Shown: positions 50,181-61,760 of the stretch, piece by piece
How the letters are laid out: each line of letters opens with the position of its first letter
Numbering within the stretch: the first letter of the stretch is position 1
Assembly: GCF_029625295.1 (NCBI RefSeq)
Contig: NZ_CP121112.1
Location: 1,302,001 to 1,366,000, forward strand
Reading direction: 5' to 3'
From: Flavobacterium gyeonganense
GTDB taxonomy: Bacteria > Bacteroidota > Bacteroidia > Flavobacteriales > Flavobacteriaceae
DNA length: 64,000 bases
Translations under genes and position numbers: made by a program
The notes under the pieces: generated by a model
Database searches by the model: none
Told to the model about the DNA's origin: nothing
Seen by the model: only the letters and a program-made list of their open reading frames with translations

Positions 50181-50531
50181 TTAGAATTTAAGTCCAGCGG
50201 CTCTTGCGCCTTCTGCTAATGATTTAATACGACCGTGATATAAATAACCACCTCTGTCAAAAGTGATGGTATCAATCCCGGCTTTTAACGCTTTTTCAGC
50301 AACTAGTTTTCCAACTGCAGCCGCTACTTCAACGTTAGTACCTTTTCCTATTTCTTTTTCTCTTGAAGATGCAGCTAATAAAGTAACTCCATTTACATCA
50401 TCAATAAGTTGAGCGTAAATTTCCTTATTACTTCTAAATACAGATAATCTAGGATTAGTTGCTGTACCACTAATCGATTTTCTAATTCTGAATCTAATTC
50501 TCTGTCTTCTATCAGATTTTGTTAATGACAT
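50181..50531 (-). CDS. rplR: 50S ribosomal protein L18
   Basis: A 116-residue 5S-RNA-binding protein: [52 protein letters not shown]. 11 bases after rplF. Confidence 0.97.
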   Translation of the reverse strand: MSLTKSDRRQRIRFRIRKSISGTATNPRLSVFRSNKEIYAQLIDDVNGVTLLAASSREKEIGKGTNVEVAAAVGKLVAEKALKAGIDTITFDRGGYLYHGRIKSLAEGARAAGLKF

Positions 50532-50542
50532 AATCTTATTTT

Positions 50543-51085
50543 TTAAGCTGATTTACCTGCTTTTCTTCTTAATACTTCACCCACAAATTTAACACCTTTT
50601 CCTTTGTATGGTTCAGGCTTACGGAAACCTCTGATTTTCGCAGCAACCTGTCCTAAAAGTTGTTTATCAAATGATGTTAATTTTACGATAGGGTTTTTTC
50701 CTTTTTCAGATATTGTTTCTACTACTACTTCAGGAGCAACTTCCAAAACAATATTGTGAGAATATCCAAGAGCTAAATCTAACTTCTGACCTTGATTTGA
50801 GGCTCTGTAACCAACTCCAACTAATTCAAGTTCTTTTGTAAAACCTTCAGATACTCCAACAATCATGTTACTGATTAATGATCTGTACAATCCGTGTTTT
50901 GCTCTTTGGTCTTTATGATCAGACGATCTTTCAACTAATGCTTGATCGCCTTCAACTGTTACAGTTACGTCCGAAAACTCCTGAGTTAGTTGACCTTTTT
51001 TTCCTTTTACTGTAATAATACCGTCTTTAACTTCTACAGTTACGCCAGCAGGGATTACAATTGGGCTTTTACCTATTCTTGACAT
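50543..51085 (-). CDS. rplF: 50S ribosomal protein L6
   Basis: A 180-residue L6: [40 protein letters not shown] and the C-terminal [20 protein letters not shown]. It binds near the sarcin-ricin loop. Confidence 0.97.
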   Translation of the reverse strand: MSRIGKSPIVIPAGVTVEVKDGIITVKGKKGQLTQEFSDVTVTVEGDQALVERSSDHKDQRAKHGLYRSLISNMIVGVSEGFTKELELVGVGYRASNQGQKLDLALGYSHNIVLEVAPEVVVETISEKGKNPIVKLTSFDKQLLGQVAAKIRGFRKPEPYKGKGVKFVGEVLRRKAGKSA

Positions 51086-51103
51086 CTTATTTAGTCTTTA
51101 AAA

Positions 51104-51502
51104 TTAGTATACGTAACAAATTACTTCACCACCTACATTTAATTGTTTCGCTTGTTTTCCAGTCATAAGACCTTTTGAAGTTGAAACAATTGCAATTCCT
51201 AATCCGTTAAGGATTCTTGGTAATTTGGCAGCACCTGCGTATTTACGTAAACCAGGTTTACTAATTCTTTGGATATCTTTAATTACAGGCTCTTTAGTAT
51301 CTTTATCATACTTCAAAGCAATTTTGATTGAACCCTGAACAGAGTTGTCTTCAAATTTGTAACTTAAGATATAACCTTGATCAAATAAGATCTTAGTTAT
51401 TTCTTTTTTTAGATTAGAAGCCGGAATCTCAACAACTTTGTGGTTTGCAGCCACAGCGTTACGAACTCTAGTCAAATAATCTGCAATAGGATCTGTATAC
51501 AT
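51104..51502 (-). CDS. rpsH: 30S ribosomal protein S8
   Basis: A 132-residue S8. The ATG at 51502 (MYTDPIADYLTRVRNAV) is the family start; an in-frame ATG at 51538 would include the arm of a strong hairpin. The RNA-binding C-terminus reads ISKPGLRKYAGAAKLPRILNGLGIAIVSTSKG. A 104-base gap separates it from rpsN, unusually long for this operon. Confidence 0.97.
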   Translation of the reverse strand: MYTDPIADYLTRVRNAVAANHKVVEIPASNLKKEITKILFDQGYILSYKFEDNSVQGSIKIALKYDKDTKEPVIKDIQRISKPGLRKYAGAAKLPRILNGLGIAIVSTSKGLMTGKQAKQLNVGGEVICYVY

Positions 51503-51526
51503 ATGTATTTGATTGCGATTATGGTT

Positions 51527-51550
51527 TTCGGGAGACACCCGTCTCCCGAA
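51527..51550. promoter_or_regulatory. GC-rich hairpin in the rpsN-rpsH gap
   Basis: A perfect 10-bp stem (TTCGGGAGAC, GTCTCCCGAA) with a 4-base ACCC/GGGT loop lies 25 bases upstream of the rpsH ATG. It is by far the most GC-rich stretch of the spacer. It could be a regulatory hairpin, an RNA-processing site or a dispersed repeat; there is no T-run directly after it on the coding strand. Confidence 0.6.
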
Positions 51551-51606
51551 CCTTTAATCAATTAAAATTATTTTTTGGTTTGCAAAAGTAATAACTTATT
51601 GCGAGA

Positions 51607-51876
51607 TTACCAAGACGCTTTTTTAACTCCAGGAATTAAGCCATTATTAGCCATCTCACGAAAAGTTACACGAGAAATACCAAATTGACGAATATAACCT
51701 CTTGGTCTACCTGTTAATTTACAACGATTGTGCAAACGAACTGGTGAAGCATTTTTAGGTAATTTCTGTAAAGCTTCAAAATCCCCAGCTTCTTTCAAAG
51801 CTTTTCTCTTCTCAGCGTACTTAGCTACCGTTTTCTCTCTTTTCACCTCACGGGCTTTCATTGATTCTTTAGCCAT
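51607..51876 (-). CDS. rpsN: 30S ribosomal protein S14
   Basis: An 89-residue S14 of the zinc-free (C-minus) type: [21 protein letters not shown], then [27 protein letters not shown]. It follows rplE by 3 bases and precedes a hairpin-containing gap. Confidence 0.97.
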   Translation of the reverse strand: MAKESMKAREVKREKTVAKYAEKRKALKEAGDFEALQKLPKNASPVRLHNRCKLTGRPRGYIRQFGISRVTFREMANNGLIPGVKKASW

Positions 51877-51879
51877 GTC

Positions 51880-52431
51880 TTAATTCTTTTTAAAAGGTAA
51901 ACCTAATTCAGCCAATAATGACTTTGCTTCTTTGTCAGTTTTTGCAGTAGTAACAAAAGTGATATCCATTCCTGAAATTTTGTTTACTTTATCAATATCA
52001 ATTTCAGGGAAAATGATTTGCTCTAAAACTCCAAGATTGTAATTACCTCTTCCGTCGAAACCAGTAGCTTTAATACCACTAAAATCTCTAACACGTGGCA
52101 AAGCAGAAGTAACAAGTCTGTCTAAAAACTCATACATTCTTTCTCCACGCAAAGTAACTTTTGCTCCAATAGGCATCCCTTTTCTCAATTTGAATGACGC
52201 AACGTCTTTCTTTGAAATTGTAGATACTGCTTTTTGTCCAGTGATCTTAGTTAACTCATCAACTGCATAGTCAATAAGTTTTTTATCAGATACAGCTGCA
52301 CCAACTCCACGGCTCAAAACGATTTTTTCAAGTTTAGGAACTTGCATTACGTTTGTATATCCGAACTCTTCTTTAAGAGCAGAGATTACTCTACTCTTAT
52401 ATTCTTCTTTTAGTCTAGGTGTATATGCCAT
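51880..52431 (-). CDS. rplE: 50S ribosomal protein L5
   Basis: A 183-residue 5S-RNA-binding L5: [56 protein letters not shown] and [16 protein letters not shown] end ([20 protein letters not shown]). Two-base gap from rplX. Confidence 0.97.
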   Translation of the reverse strand: MAYTPRLKEEYKSRVISALKEEFGYTNVMQVPKLEKIVLSRGVGAAVSDKKLIDYAVDELTKITGQKAVSTISKKDVASFKLRKGMPIGAKVTLRGERMYEFLDRLVTSALPRVRDFSGIKATGFDGRGNYNLGVLEQIIFPEIDIDKVNKISGMDITFVTTAKTDKEAKSLLAELGLPFKKN

Positions 52432-52433
52432 TA

Positions 52434-52748
52434 CTATAGTACTTGATTAGATTTTTTTGAAAATCTTACTTTCTTATCTCCTTCTACTCTAATACCTACT
52501 CTAGTTGTTTCCTTAGTTTTAGGATCAATTAGAGAAATGTTAGAAATTTGAATAGAAGCCTCTTTCTTAACGATACCACCTTGAGGGTTTTTAGCACTTG
52601 GTTTTGTATGTTTCGAAACCATGTTTACACCTTCAACTATCGCTTTATTTTTCTCACGGTAAACACGCAAAACTTTACCTTCAGCACCTTTATGGTCTCC
52701 TGCAATAACTCTTACGATATCTCCTGATTTAATTTTTAGCTTTATCAT
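52434..52748 (-). CDS. rplX: 50S ribosomal protein L24
   Basis: A 104-residue L24 with the KOW motif ([24 protein letters not shown]) and the conserved [24 protein letters not shown]. Assembly initiator of the large subunit. Confidence 0.97.
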   Translation of the reverse strand: MIKLKIKSGDIVRVIAGDHKGAEGKVLRVYREKNKAIVEGVNMVSKHTKPSAKNPQGGIVKKEASIQISNISLIDPKTKETTRVGIRVEGDKKVRFSKKSNQVL

Positions 52749-52759
52749 CTTAAAACGAA

Positions 52760-53128
52760 TTAAAGCACTTCTGGTGCTAATGATACAATTTTCATGAATT
52801 GTTTTTCACGAAGTTCTCTTGCTACCGGACCAAAAACACGAGTTCCTCTCATTTCACCTGCAGCATTCAAAAGAACACATGCATTATCATCGAAACGGAT
52901 ATAAGAACCATCAGCTCTTCTCACTTCTTTTTTGGTACGTACAACAACTGCAGTTGAAACAGCTCCTTTTTTAACGTTACCGTTAGGAGTTGCATCTTTA
53001 ATAGATACTACAATCTTGTCACCAACAGAGGCATACCTTCTTTTGGTACCTCCTAAAACACGGATAGTTAAAACTTCTTTTGCACCCGTATTATCTGCTA
53101 CTTTTAGTCTTGATTCCTGTTGTACCAT
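52760..53128 (-). CDS. rplN: 50S ribosomal protein L14
   Basis: A 122-residue L14: [71 protein letters not shown]. Two bases after rpsQ. Confidence 0.97.
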
Positions 53129-53130
53129 AA

Positions 53131-53391
53131 TTATTTAGCTCTTTCTAAGATTTCAACTAATCTCCAACATTTTGTTTTACTTAAAGGACGCGTTTCGCTA
53201 ATTCTTACAGTATCTCCAATGTTACAGTCGTTTGTTTCGTCGTGTGCAACATATTTTTTAGTTTTCAACACGAACTTACCGTATAATGGGTGTTTTACTT
53301 TTCTTACTTCTGCAATAACAATAGACTTGTCCATTTTATTTGAAGTAACAACACCAATTCTTTCTTTTCTTAAATTTCTTTTTTCTTCCAT
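53131..53391 (-). CDS. rpsQ: 30S ribosomal protein S17
   Basis: An 86-residue S17 with [40 protein letters not shown] and [23 protein letters not shown]. Positioned between rpmC and rplN. Confidence 0.97.
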   Translation of the reverse strand: MEEKRNLRKERIGVVTSNKMDKSIVIAEVRKVKHPLYGKFVLKTKKYVAHDETNDCNIGDTVRISETRPLSKTKCWRLVEILERAK

Positions 53392-53408
53392 CTTTCAGCA
53401 GAATACAA

Positions 53409-53600
53409 TTATTGTAACTCTCTTTTAGTTAACTCAGTAGCTAATCTAGCAACCGTTCTTCTTACACTTCTGATTTGAAGTGGGTTTGCAATTGGAGAAA
53501 TAGCATGAGCCATTTTTAGGTCAGCATATACTTTCTTAGTTTGACTAAGCTTTTCTTGCAACTCCGCTGCAGAAAGATCTTTTATTTCTGATTGTTTCAT
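53409..53600 (-). CDS. rpmC: 50S ribosomal protein L29
   Basis: A 63-residue L29: KQSEIKDLSAAELQEKLSQTKKVYADLK, IRSVRRTVARLATELTKRE. It lies at the polypeptide exit tunnel. Confidence 0.97.
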   Translation of the reverse strand: MKQSEIKDLSAAELQEKLSQTKKVYADLKMAHAISPIANPLQIRSVRRTVARLATELTKRELQ

Positions 53601-53612
53601 AATAAATATAAA

Positions 53613-54038
53613 TTATGCTTCGAAATCTCTAGCAACGACGAATTTAGTTTTTACTGGAAGTTTCTGAGCTGCAAGACGTAAAGCCTCTTTTGCAACTGAT
53701 AATGGAACTCCTCCAACTTCAAACATAATTCTTCCTGGTTTAACAACAGCAGCCCAATACTCAACTGCTCCTTTACCTTTACCCATACGTACTTCAAGAG
53801 GCTTCTTAGTGATAGGTTTGTCTGGAAATATTTTAATCCATAATTGTCCCTCTCTCTTCATATAACGAGTTGCAGCGATACGCGCAGCTTCTATTTGACG
53901 AGAAGTTAAGAACATTCCATCTTCATGTACAGATTTAATACCAAACATTCCATTAGAAAGTTCATGCCCTCTTTGAGAGTTACCTTTCATCTTACCTTTT
54001 TGTACCTTACGGTATTTTGTTCTTTTAGGCTGTAACAT
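53613..54038 (-). CDS. rplP: 50S ribosomal protein L16
   Basis: A 141-residue L16: [48 protein letters not shown] and [24 protein letters not shown]. 19 bases after rpsC. Confidence 0.97.
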   Translation of the reverse strand: MLQPKRTKYRKVQKGKMKGNSQRGHELSNGMFGIKSVHEDGMFLTSRQIEAARIAATRYMKREGQLWIKIFPDKPITKKPLEVRMGKGKGAVEYWAAVVKPGRIMFEVGGVPLSVAKEALRLAAQKLPVKTKFVVARDFEA

Positions 54039-54057
54039 TTTTCTTTAGTTTAAAAAT

Positions 54058-54819
54058 TTACTTTCTTTTACGAGCGTCTGGTTTACCACCTTTATTAAAG
54101 GGTTTTCTGTCTCCTCTTGGAGAATCACCACCTTTACCACCACCAGTTCCAGATTGCTTTTTATCCATTCCTGCAAGTGGAGAAAGATCTCTCTTTCCAT
54201 AAACTTCACCTTTCATGATCCATACTTTGATACCCATCCTACCGTAAGTAGTGTGAGCTTCAGCCAAAGCATAATCAATATCAGCTCTGAAAGTTGATAG
54301 AGGAATTCTACCTTCTTTGAAACCTTCAGAACGTGCCATCTCAGCACCATTCAAACGACCAGAAATCAAAACTTTAATACCTTCAGCGTTCATACGCATA
54401 GAAGCAGCAATAGCCATTTTGATTGCACGTCTGTAAGAAATACGGCTTTCGATTTGACGAGCGATGCTTGTCGCCACAAGATAAGCATCTAACTCAGGTC
54501 TTTTAATTTCAAAGATGTTAATTTGAACCTCTTTATCAGTAACTTTCTTAAGTTCCTCTTTTAACTTGTCTACCTCTTGCCCACCTTTTCCGATAATAAT
54601 ACCAGGTCTAGCAGTAGTGATAGTAACGGTTACAAGCTTTAAAGTTCTCTCGATGATTACTTTAGATACACTAGCTTTTGATAAACGAGCGTGGATATAC
54701 TTTCTGATTTTGTGATCTTCGGCAAGTTTATCACCGTAATCATTTCCACCATACCAGTTTGAGTCCCATCCTCTGATGATACCAAGTCTATTTCCAATTG
54801 GATTTGTCTTTTGTCCCAT
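54058..54819 (-). CDS. rpsC: 30S ribosomal protein S3
   Basis: A 253-residue S3. KH domain with [18 protein letters not shown], and the C-terminal [32 protein letters not shown]. The Gly/Lys-rich tail after residue ~225 ([17 protein letters not shown]) is typical of Bacteroidota. Five bases after rplV. Confidence 0.97.
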   Translation of the reverse strand: MGQKTNPIGNRLGIIRGWDSNWYGGNDYGDKLAEDHKIRKYIHARLSKASVSKVIIERTLKLVTVTITTARPGIIIGKGGQEVDKLKEELKKVTDKEVQINIFEIKRPELDAYLVATSIARQIESRISYRRAIKMAIAASMRMNAEGIKVLISGRLNGAEMARSEGFKEGRIPLSTFRADIDYALAEAHTTYGRMGIKVWIMKGEVYGKRDLSPLAGMDKKQSGTGGGKGGDSPRGDRKPFNKGGKPDARKRK

Positions 54820-54824
54820 GCTGC

Positions 54825-55238
54825 TTAAGAATTGCTTTGTGTGTTATTGATAGCTCCAAGCACGATTGTTACGTGATTAGAACGTTTTCTTATTCTGTGT
54901 GCACGACCTTGTGGAGCTGGACGAAGTCTTTTTAACATCATTCCACCATCTACTCTGATCTCTTTAACAAATAATCCAGCTTCTTCTAAATTACCTTCAC
55001 TATTTTTTTGCTCCCAGTTGTTGATTGCAGATAATAATAGTTTTTCTAATTTTCTTGAAGCTTCTTTAGAACTGAATCTTAAAATGTTAAGTGCTCTTTC
55101 TACCTTCTGACCTCTTACCAAGTCCGCTACTAAGCGCATTTTTCTAGGTGAAGTAGGGCAGTTATTCAATTTTGCGAAAGCGATAGACTTATTAGCCTCT
55201 TTTCTCGCATCTGCTGTTTCTCTTTTACGAACTCCCAT
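54825..55238 (-). CDS. rplV: 50S ribosomal protein L22
   Basis: A 137-residue L22: [47 protein letters not shown] with the long beta-hairpin that lines the exit tunnel (macrolide-resistance region). Confidence 0.97.
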
Positions 55239-55244
55239 TGCTTC

Positions 55245-55523
55245 TTATTTTTTACCTTTATTTTTTGCTCCAGCATGACCTCTAAAAGATCTAGTTGGTG
55301 AAAACTCTCCTAATTTGTGACCTACCATGTTTTCTGTTACGTAAACTGGTACAAATTGACGACCGTTATGAACTGCAATAGTTTGGCCAACGAAATCCGG
55401 AGTAATCATAGAAGCTCTAGACCAAGTCTTAACTACACTATTTTTACCACTTTCTACGTTTTCCTGAACTTTTTTGTCTAATTTATAATGAACGAAAGGT
55501 CCTTTTTTTAATGAACGTGCCAT
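55245..55523 (-). CDS. rpsS: 30S ribosomal protein S19
   Basis: A 92-residue S19: [68 protein letters not shown] pattern (read as adjoining motifs), ending GAKNKGKK. Head protein next to S13. Confidence 0.97.
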
Positions 55524-55529
55524 ATCTTA

Positions 55530-56354
55530 TTATTTCTTTCTACGTTCTACGATATACTTGTTACTCGGGTTTTTCTTAGAACGAGTTCTGTAACCTTTAG
55601 CTGGCAATCCGTTTCTTGAACGTGGATGCCCTCCAGATGAACGTCCTTCACCACCTCCCATAGGGTGATCAACAGGGTTCATTGCTACTGGTCTAGTTCT
55701 AGGTCTTCTTCCTAACCATCTTGTTCTACCTGCTTTTCCAGATACAACTAATTGGTGATCAGAATTAGAAACAGCTCCAATTGTAGCCGAACAAGTCAAC
55801 AAGATTAATCTTGTCTCCCCAGATGGCATTTTAATTGTTGCATATTTCCCGTCTCTTGCCATTAACTGAGCAAAAGTTCCAGCTGAACGAGCAATAACAG
55901 CTCCTTGTCCTGGACGTAACTCAATACAAGATATAACAGTTCCAAGAGGAATTCTGCTTAAAGGTAAAGTATTACCAATCTCAGGTTGAGATTCTGGACC
56001 AGAAACTAATTTCTGACCAACTTTTAATCCATTCTGAGCGATAATATAAGTTTTCTCTCCATCAGCATAAGCTAATAAAGCGATAAATGCAGTACGATTT
56101 GGATCGTATTCGATTGATTTCACAGTAGCCGGAATTCCGTCTTTAGTTCTTTTGAAATCAATAATACGATATCTCTGCTTGTGACCACCACCCGTATAAC
56201 GCATGGTCATCTTTCCTTGACTATTTCTACCTCCAGAGTTTTTTATCGGCGCTATCAAAGAGCGTTCCGGCTTATCAGTTGTAATGGCGTCATAACCATT
56301 CACAACTCTAAATCGCTGACCTGGGGTAATAGGTTTTAATTTTCTTACTGACAT
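55530..56354 (-). CDS. rplB: 50S ribosomal protein L2
   Basis: A 274-residue L2: [42 protein letters not shown], and the C-terminal [22 protein letters not shown] with the conserved His near the peptidyl-transferase centre. Six bases before rpsS. Confidence 0.98.
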   Translation of the reverse strand: MSVRKLKPITPGQRFRVVNGYDAITTDKPERSLIAPIKNSGGRNSQGKMTMRYTGGGHKQRYRIIDFKRTKDGIPATVKSIEYDPNRTAFIALLAYADGEKTYIIAQNGLKVGQKLVSGPESQPEIGNTLPLSRIPLGTVISCIELRPGQGAVIARSAGTFAQLMARDGKYATIKMPSGETRLILLTCSATIGAVSNSDHQLVVSGKAGRTRWLGRRPRTRPVAMNPVDHPMGGGEGRSSGGHPRSRNGLPAKGYRTRSKKNPSNKYIVERRKK

Positions 56355-56363
56355 TTTTCTATC

Positions 56364-56654
56364 TTAGATATTGTTGTAAAAATCAATTGTTTCTCCTTCT
56401 TGTACTTGAACAATAGCTTTTTTAATTGCATTTGTCTTTCCACTGATTAAACCACTTTTAGTGTATTTAGTAGATCTGTCCGGTCTCACATTCATTGTGT
56501 TAACCGAAACAATAGTTACACCATAAGCAGCTTCTACAGCTTTCTTAATTTGCACTTTGTTTGCTTTCTTGTCAACAACGAATCCGAAGCGGTTTAGAAC
56601 TTCACTTTCTTTGGTTACTTTTTCCGTCACTATAGGTCTGATAATGATGCTCAT
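56364..56654 (-). CDS. rplW: 50S ribosomal protein L23
   Basis: A 96-residue L23: SIIIRPIVTEKVTKESEVLNRFGFVVDKKANKVQIKKAVE (adjoining motifs) and VNTMNVRPDRSTKYTKSGL. Docking site of trigger factor at the tunnel exit. Confidence 0.97.
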   Translation of the reverse strand: MSIIIRPIVTEKVTKESEVLNRFGFVVDKKANKVQIKKAVEAAYGVTIVSVNTMNVRPDRSTKYTKSGLISGKTNAIKKAIVQVQEGETIDFYNNI

Positions 56655-56661
56655 ATTCCTA

Positions 56662-57291
56662 TTATTTACTTAAATTTTCTTCAATTAACTCTAAAGAACC
56701 TTCCAAAAGCACTAAATTATTAGCGTTTAATATTGCGTAAGTGCTTAATTCTGAGCTAGTTACGACGTTTGAAGCTTTCAAATTACGTGACGACAAATAT
56801 ACATTTTTATTTGACTCACCCAATACAAATAGAGATTTTTTATTTTCTAACCCTAAAGCTTTCAAAACGTTAATGAAATTTTTAGTGTTTGGCACATCAA
56901 AATTAAAGTCCTCAAGAACAATAACATTTGACTCTTTTGCTTTGATTGAGAAAGCAGATTTTCTTGCCAATCTTTTCAATCCTTTATTCAATTTAAATGA
57001 ATAACTTCTTGGTCTTGGCCCAAAAACTGTTCCCCCACCTTTAAACAAAGGATTCTTAACACTTCCTGCACGAGCAGTACCTGTTCCTTTTTGTTTTTTA
57101 ATCTTACGCGTACTACCAGTTACCTCTGCTCTTTCTTTAGCTTTATGAGTACCTTGTCTTTGATTAGCAAGATATTGCTTAACATCAAGATATACTGCAT
57201 GATTGTTTGGTTCAATTGCGAATACTGAATCAGAAAGTTGAACTTTTCTTCCAGTATCTTTTCCGTTGAAATCTAATACTTTTACTTCCAT
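56662..57291 (-). CDS. rplD: 50S ribosomal protein L4
   Basis: A 209-residue L4. The ATG at 57291 ([19 protein letters not shown]) overlaps the rplC stop by one base (TAATG); an in-frame ATG at 57336 lies inside rplC. The loop KKQKGTGTARAGSVKNPLFKGGGTVFGPRPR (adjoining motifs) reaches the exit tunnel. Confidence 0.97.
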   Translation of the reverse strand: MEVKVLDFNGKDTGRKVQLSDSVFAIEPNNHAVYLDVKQYLANQRQGTHKAKERAEVTGSTRKIKKQKGTGTARAGSVKNPLFKGGGTVFGPRPRSYSFKLNKGLKRLARKSAFSIKAKESNVIVLEDFNFDVPNTKNFINVLKALGLENKKSLFVLGESNKNVYLSSRNLKASNVVTSSELSTYAILNANNLVLLEGSLELIEENLSK

Positions 57292-57908
57292 TACTTCTGA
57301 ATGATTACGTAAGAGTTTTTGTGCCCAGGAATACATCCTTTAACAACAAGTAGGTTCTTTTCAGCAACTACTTTTAAAACTCTAAGGTTTTGTACTTTTA
57401 CATTATCTCCACCCATTCTTCCAGCCATACGCATTCCTTTGAATACTCTAGATGGATAAGAAGAAGCTCCTACAGAACCTGGCGCTCTTAAACGGTTGTG
57501 CTGACCATGAGTAGCCTGTCCAACCCCACCAAAACCGTGACGTTTTACAACACCTTGGAAACCTTTACCTTTAGACACACCTTGCACGTCTACAAATTCT
57601 CCTTCTTCAAAAATAGAAACATCAATAAGATCTCCTAATTTTTGTTCAGTTGCGAAATCTTGGAATTCAACGACTTTTTTCTTAGCAACAGTTCCAGCTT
57701 TTTTAAAGTGCCCTAAAGCAGCTTTAGTAGAATGTTTCTCGTTTTTGTCATCGAAACCAAGTTGCAACGCTTCATACCCGTCAACACCTTTGGTTCTGAC
57801 TTGGGTAACAACACACGGCCCAGCCTCGATTACTGTACAAGGAATGTTTTTCCCGTTTTCGTCGAAAATACTAGTCATGCCGATTTTTTTACCAATTAAC
57901 CCAGACAT
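57291..57908 (-). CDS. rplC: 50S ribosomal protein L3
   Basis: A 205-residue L3: [58 protein letters not shown] (adjoining motifs), [13 protein letters not shown]. It is the first gene after the promoter at 57978-58009, so the S10-type operon here starts with L3 rather than S10. Confidence 0.97.
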   Translation of the reverse strand: MSGLIGKKIGMTSIFDENGKNIPCTVIEAGPCVVTQVRTKGVDGYEALQLGFDDKNEKHSTKAALGHFKKAGTVAKKKVVEFQDFATEQKLGDLIDVSIFEEGEFVDVQGVSKGKGFQGVVKRHGFGGVGQATHGQHNRLRAPGSVGASSYPSRVFKGMRMAGRMGGDNVKVQNLRVLKVVAEKNLLVVKGCIPGHKNSYVIIQK

Positions 57909-57977
57909 AAATATTAATTATTAATTACTAAAATTCCCTTCAATTTAAAAATAACAGAAATTTCCAAACAGGGAGTG

Positions 57978-58009
57978 CAAAAGTAGATATTAAAATTGAA
58001 TATACCAAA
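57978..58009 (-). promoter_or_regulatory. Promoter of the rplC-rplQ ribosomal operon
   Basis: Minus strand TTTG (58006-58009), 20-base spacer, TACTTTTG (57978-57985): near-perfect Bacteroidota promoter. Predicted transcription start near 57971 gives a leader of about 60 bases. The rest of the 402-base gap (58010-58256) is AT-rich and shows nothing else I can support. Confidence 0.75.
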
Positions 58010-58256
58010 CAGTTACAAAAATTAAATCGCTCATAATCAAAATCCAAGCTCAAAACTAAACTCAAAAACCCACTTGCACATCCTAAATCTTAAATCATTT
58101 TTCCCACATCATAACCAACCAACACACAACAATTAATTAACAAACAGCAATAAAAAACATCCGCAGCACTTTAAAACAAAGGGGGTTAGAAAAATTCGCA
58201 GAAAAAAATATTAAAAAAAACACTCAAAATACAACAAAGAATCATTAAATAAAAAT

Positions 58257-58288
58257 AAAAAAAAGCGAGTCATTTCTGACTCGCTTTT
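58257..58288 (-). terminator. Strong terminator between rpsJ and rplC
   Basis: A perfect 12-bp stem (AAAAGCGAGTCA, TGACTCGCTTTT) with a four-base loop, followed on the minus strand by eight T. It starts 23 bases after the rpsJ stop. Confidence 0.88.
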
Positions 58289-58310
58289 GATATAAAAAAA
58301 TATAAAAAAA

Positions 58311-58616
58311 TTATACTTTTATCTCAACTTCAACACCACTTGGCAATTCAAGTTTCATTAAAGCATCAATAGTTTTAGATGAAGATGAATAAATATCAAT
58401 CAATCTCTTGTATGACATTACTTCAAATTGCTCTCTCGCTTTTTTGTTAACATGCGGAGAACGCAATACAGTGAAAAGTTTTTTGTGAGTTGGCAACGGA
58501 ATTGGACCTGTTACAACTGCTCCAGTAGTTTTTACTGTTTTTACAATCTTTTCAGCAGATTTATCTACCAACATGTGATCGTAAGATTTTAGTTTTATTC
58601 TGATTTTTTGACTCAT
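58311..58616 (-). CDS. rpsJ: 30S ribosomal protein S10
   Basis: A 101-residue S10: [50 protein letters not shown] (adjoining motifs), ending SGVEVEIKV. It is the last gene of the str operon, 10 bases after fusA, and is cut off from rplC by a terminator. S10 (NusE) also takes part in transcription antitermination. Confidence 0.98.
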
Positions 58617-58626
58617 TTTCTTAAAA

Positions 58627-60783
58627 TTAAGCGTTACCTTTTGCTTTTTTGATTACCTCTTCTGAAATATTAGAAGGTGTTTCTGCATAGTGAGAAAACT
58701 CCATTGTTGAAGTTGCTCTACCAGAAGATAATGTTCTTAATGTAGTTACATAACCAAACATTTCTGATAAAGGCACATCAGCTTTAATAGTTTTAGCACC
58801 ATTTCTATCACCCATGTCATTAACCTGACCTCTACGACGGTTCAAGTCACCTACGATATCACCCATGTTTTCTTCAGGAGTAATAACTTCGATTTTCATG
58901 ATTGGCTCAAGAATAACAGCTCCAGCAGCACGTCCAGATTCTTTATAACCCATTCTAGCAGCTAATTCAAAAGAAAGAGCATCAGAATCCACAGGGTGGA
59001 AAGATCCGTCTAATAAAGTTACTTTTAAACTATCAACAGCATATCCAGCTAATGGACCTGTTTTCATAGCTTCACGGAAACCTTTTTCAACAGCAGGGAT
59101 ATATTCTTTAGGAACGTTACCACCTTTTACTTCATTAACAAACTGCAATCCAACAGGAACTTTACCATCAACTTCATCAGCAGGCTCGATTCTAAATACG
59201 ATATCACCGAATTTACCACGACCTCCAGATTGTTTTTTGTAAGTTTCTCTATGTTGAGCAGATCTTGTAAACGCTTCTTTATATTCTACTTGAGGCTCAC
59301 CTTGGTTCACTTCAACTTTAAATTCACGTTTCATACGGTCAACCAAGATATCTAAGTGAAGCTCACCCATACCCGAAATAATAGTCTGGCCTGAAGCCTC
59401 ATCTGTTCTAACTGTAAATGTAGGATCCTCTTCAGCTAATTTAGCCAAAGCCATACCCATCTTATCAACGTCAGCTTTAGTTTTTGGCTCGATAGCGATA
59501 CCAATTACTGGCTCTGGGAATTTCATAGACTCCAAGATAATTGGATTCTTTTCATCACATAGAGTATCTCCAGTTTTAATATCTTTAAATCCTACAGCAG
59601 CTCCAATATCTCCAGCCTCAATATATTCGATTGGATTTTGTTTGTTAGCGTGCATTTGGTAAATACGAGAGATTCTCTCTTTGTTACCAGAACGAGTATT
59701 TAAAACATAAGAACCAGCATCTAAACGTCCAGAGTAAGCACGGAAGAAAGCTAAACGACCTACGAATGGATCAGTAGCAATTTTAAATGCCAAAGCAGCG
59801 AACGGCTCTTTCACATCTGGCTTACGCAAGATTTTAGTTTGATCTTCTTCTAATAATTCAGCATCATCAGGATGAATTCCTTCGATACCTTCTTTATCCA
59901 ATGGAGATGGTAAATATTTACAAACTGCATCTAACATGAACTGAACTCCTTTGTTTTTGAAAGAAGAACCAGCAAGCATAGGAATGATTGCCATATCGAT
60001 AGTTGCAGCTCTTAAAGCATTGTTGATTTCCTCCTCTGTAATAGAGTTCTCATCTTCCATGTATTTATCTAAAAGATTCTCATCATAAGTAGCGATCTCT
60101 TCGATAAGGATAGAACGGTAGTGCTTAACATCATCAACCATATCAGCTGGGATATCAACGATATCAAAAGTAGCTCCTTGTGTCTCATCATGCCATACAA
60201 TAGCTTGATTTTTCACTAAATCAACAATACCTTTAAAATCCGCTTCATCACCAATAGGTAAAGTAATTGCAACCGCATTCGATTTCAACATATCTTTAAC
60301 CTGTCCGCATACAGCTAAAAAATTAGCACCTTGACGGTCCATTTTGTTTACAAATCCCATACGAGGAACTCTATACTGATCTGCAAGTCTCCAGTTAGTT
60401 TCCGACTGAGGCTCAACACCATCAACAGCACTAAACAAGAAAACCAAACCATCAAGTACTCGTAAAGAACGGTTTACCTCTACAGTAAAGTCAACGTGCC
60501 CAGGAGTATCAATAATATTAAAATGGTAAGGCAATGATTCTGGAAGAACTTTACCTTGCTCTGTTGGAAAATTCCAAGTACAAGTTGTAGCAGCAGAAGT
60601 AATTGTAATACCTCTTTCCTGCTCTTGTGCCATCCAGTCCATTGTAGCAGCACCATCATGCACCTCACCAATTTTGTGTGATTTTCCAGTATAAAAAAGA
60701 ATACGCTCAGTTGTTGTTGTTTTACCAGCATCAATGTGAGCAGCGATTCCGATATTTCTTGTATATTTTAAATCTCTAGCCAT
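58627..60783 (-). CDS. fusA: Elongation factor G
   Basis: A 718-residue GTPase: [12 protein letters not shown] (G1), [12 protein letters not shown] (G2), DTPGHVDFT (G3), NKMDRQGAN (G4), followed by domains II-V ([28 protein letters not shown]). It catalyses ribosomal translocation. It lies between rpsG and rpsJ. Confidence 0.98.
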   Translation of the reverse strand: MARDLKYTRNIGIAAHIDAGKTTTTERILFYTGKSHKIGEVHDGAATMDWMAQEQERGITITSAATTCTWNFPTEQGKVLPESLPYHFNIIDTPGHVDFTVEVNRSLRVLDGLVFLFSAVDGVEPQSETNWRLADQYRVPRMGFVNKMDRQGANFLAVCGQVKDMLKSNAVAITLPIGDEADFKGIVDLVKNQAIVWHDETQGATFDIVDIPADMVDDVKHYRSILIEEIATYDENLLDKYMEDENSITEEEINNALRAATIDMAIIPMLAGSSFKNKGVQFMLDAVCKYLPSPLDKEGIEGIHPDDAELLEEDQTKILRKPDVKEPFAALAFKIATDPFVGRLAFFRAYSGRLDAGSYVLNTRSGNKERISRIYQMHANKQNPIEYIEAGDIGAAVGFKDIKTGDTLCDEKNPIILESMKFPEPVIGIAIEPKTKADVDKMGMALAKLAEEDPTFTVRTDEASGQTIISGMGELHLDILVDRMKREFKVEVNQGEPQVEYKEAFTRSAQHRETYKKQSGGRGKFGDIVFRIEPADEVDGKVPVGLQFVNEVKGGNVPKEYIPAVEKGFREAMKTGPLAGYAVDSLKVTLLDGSFHPVDSDALSFELAARMGYKESGRAAGAVILEPIMKIEVITPEENMGDIVGDLNRRRGQVNDMGDRNGAKTIKADVPLSEMFGYVTTLRTLSSGRATSTMEFSHYAETPSNISEEVIKKAKGNA

Positions 60784-60793
60784 TTCTTACGAA

Positions 60794-61271
<478 letters not shown>

Positions 61272-61294
61272 GTCTTTTTCTTAAAAGTTTTAAA

Positions 61295-61677
61295 TTACTT
61301 TTTGCTTCTTTTGGGCGTTTAGCACCGTACTTAGATCTTCTTTGCGTTCTTCCTGCAACACCTGACGTATCAAGCGCTCCACGAACGATGTGATATCTAA
61401 CACCTGGTAAATCTTTTACCCTTCCACCTCGCACTAATACTATCGAGTGCTCTTGTAGATTATGTCCTTCTCCTGGGATGTAAGCATTCACCTCATTACC
61501 ATTTGTCAAACGTACACGCGCAACTTTACGCATTGCAGAGTTTGGTTTTTTTGGTGTAGTAGTGTAAACACGCGTACAAACCCCTCTTCTTTGAGGACAA
61601 GAATCTAAAGCAACCGATTTACTCTTCTTAGTGATCTGAGTTCTTCCTGTTCTTACTAATTGTTGAATTGTTGGCAT
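61295..61677 (-). CDS. rpsL: 30S ribosomal protein S12 (frameshifted at the last codons)
   Basis: Decoding-centre protein: [42 protein letters not shown] (streptomycin-site Lys) and [20 protein letters not shown]. The family ends KRPKEAKK. Here a run of five T (61299-61303) instead of six shifts the frame to [15 protein letters not shown], and the reading frame runs on to 61219, overlapping rpsG by 53 bases. With six, the stop is TAA at 61295-61297 and the protein has 127 residues, the normal size. Confidence 0.95.
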
Positions 61678-61729
61678 AATTAATACTAAAAATTAATATG
61701 ATATTAAATTCCCGCTTTTTACGGGGTTG

Positions 61730-61760
61730 CAAATGTATAAAATAAATTCCACTATACAAA
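61730..61760 (-). promoter_or_regulatory. Promoter of the rpsL-rpsG-fusA-rpsJ operon
   Basis: Minus strand TTTG (61757-61760), 19-base spacer, TACATTTG (61730-61737), a close match to the Bacteroidota consensus. The leader starts with a small CCCGT/GCGGG-type hairpin (about 61710-61726). Confidence 0.75.

Noticed and set aside
58010..58256. Hidden small gene or RNA in the long gap before rplC
   Set aside because: The stretch is A/C-rich with scattered stops, no start with a family-like product and no convincing stem apart from the rpsJ terminator.
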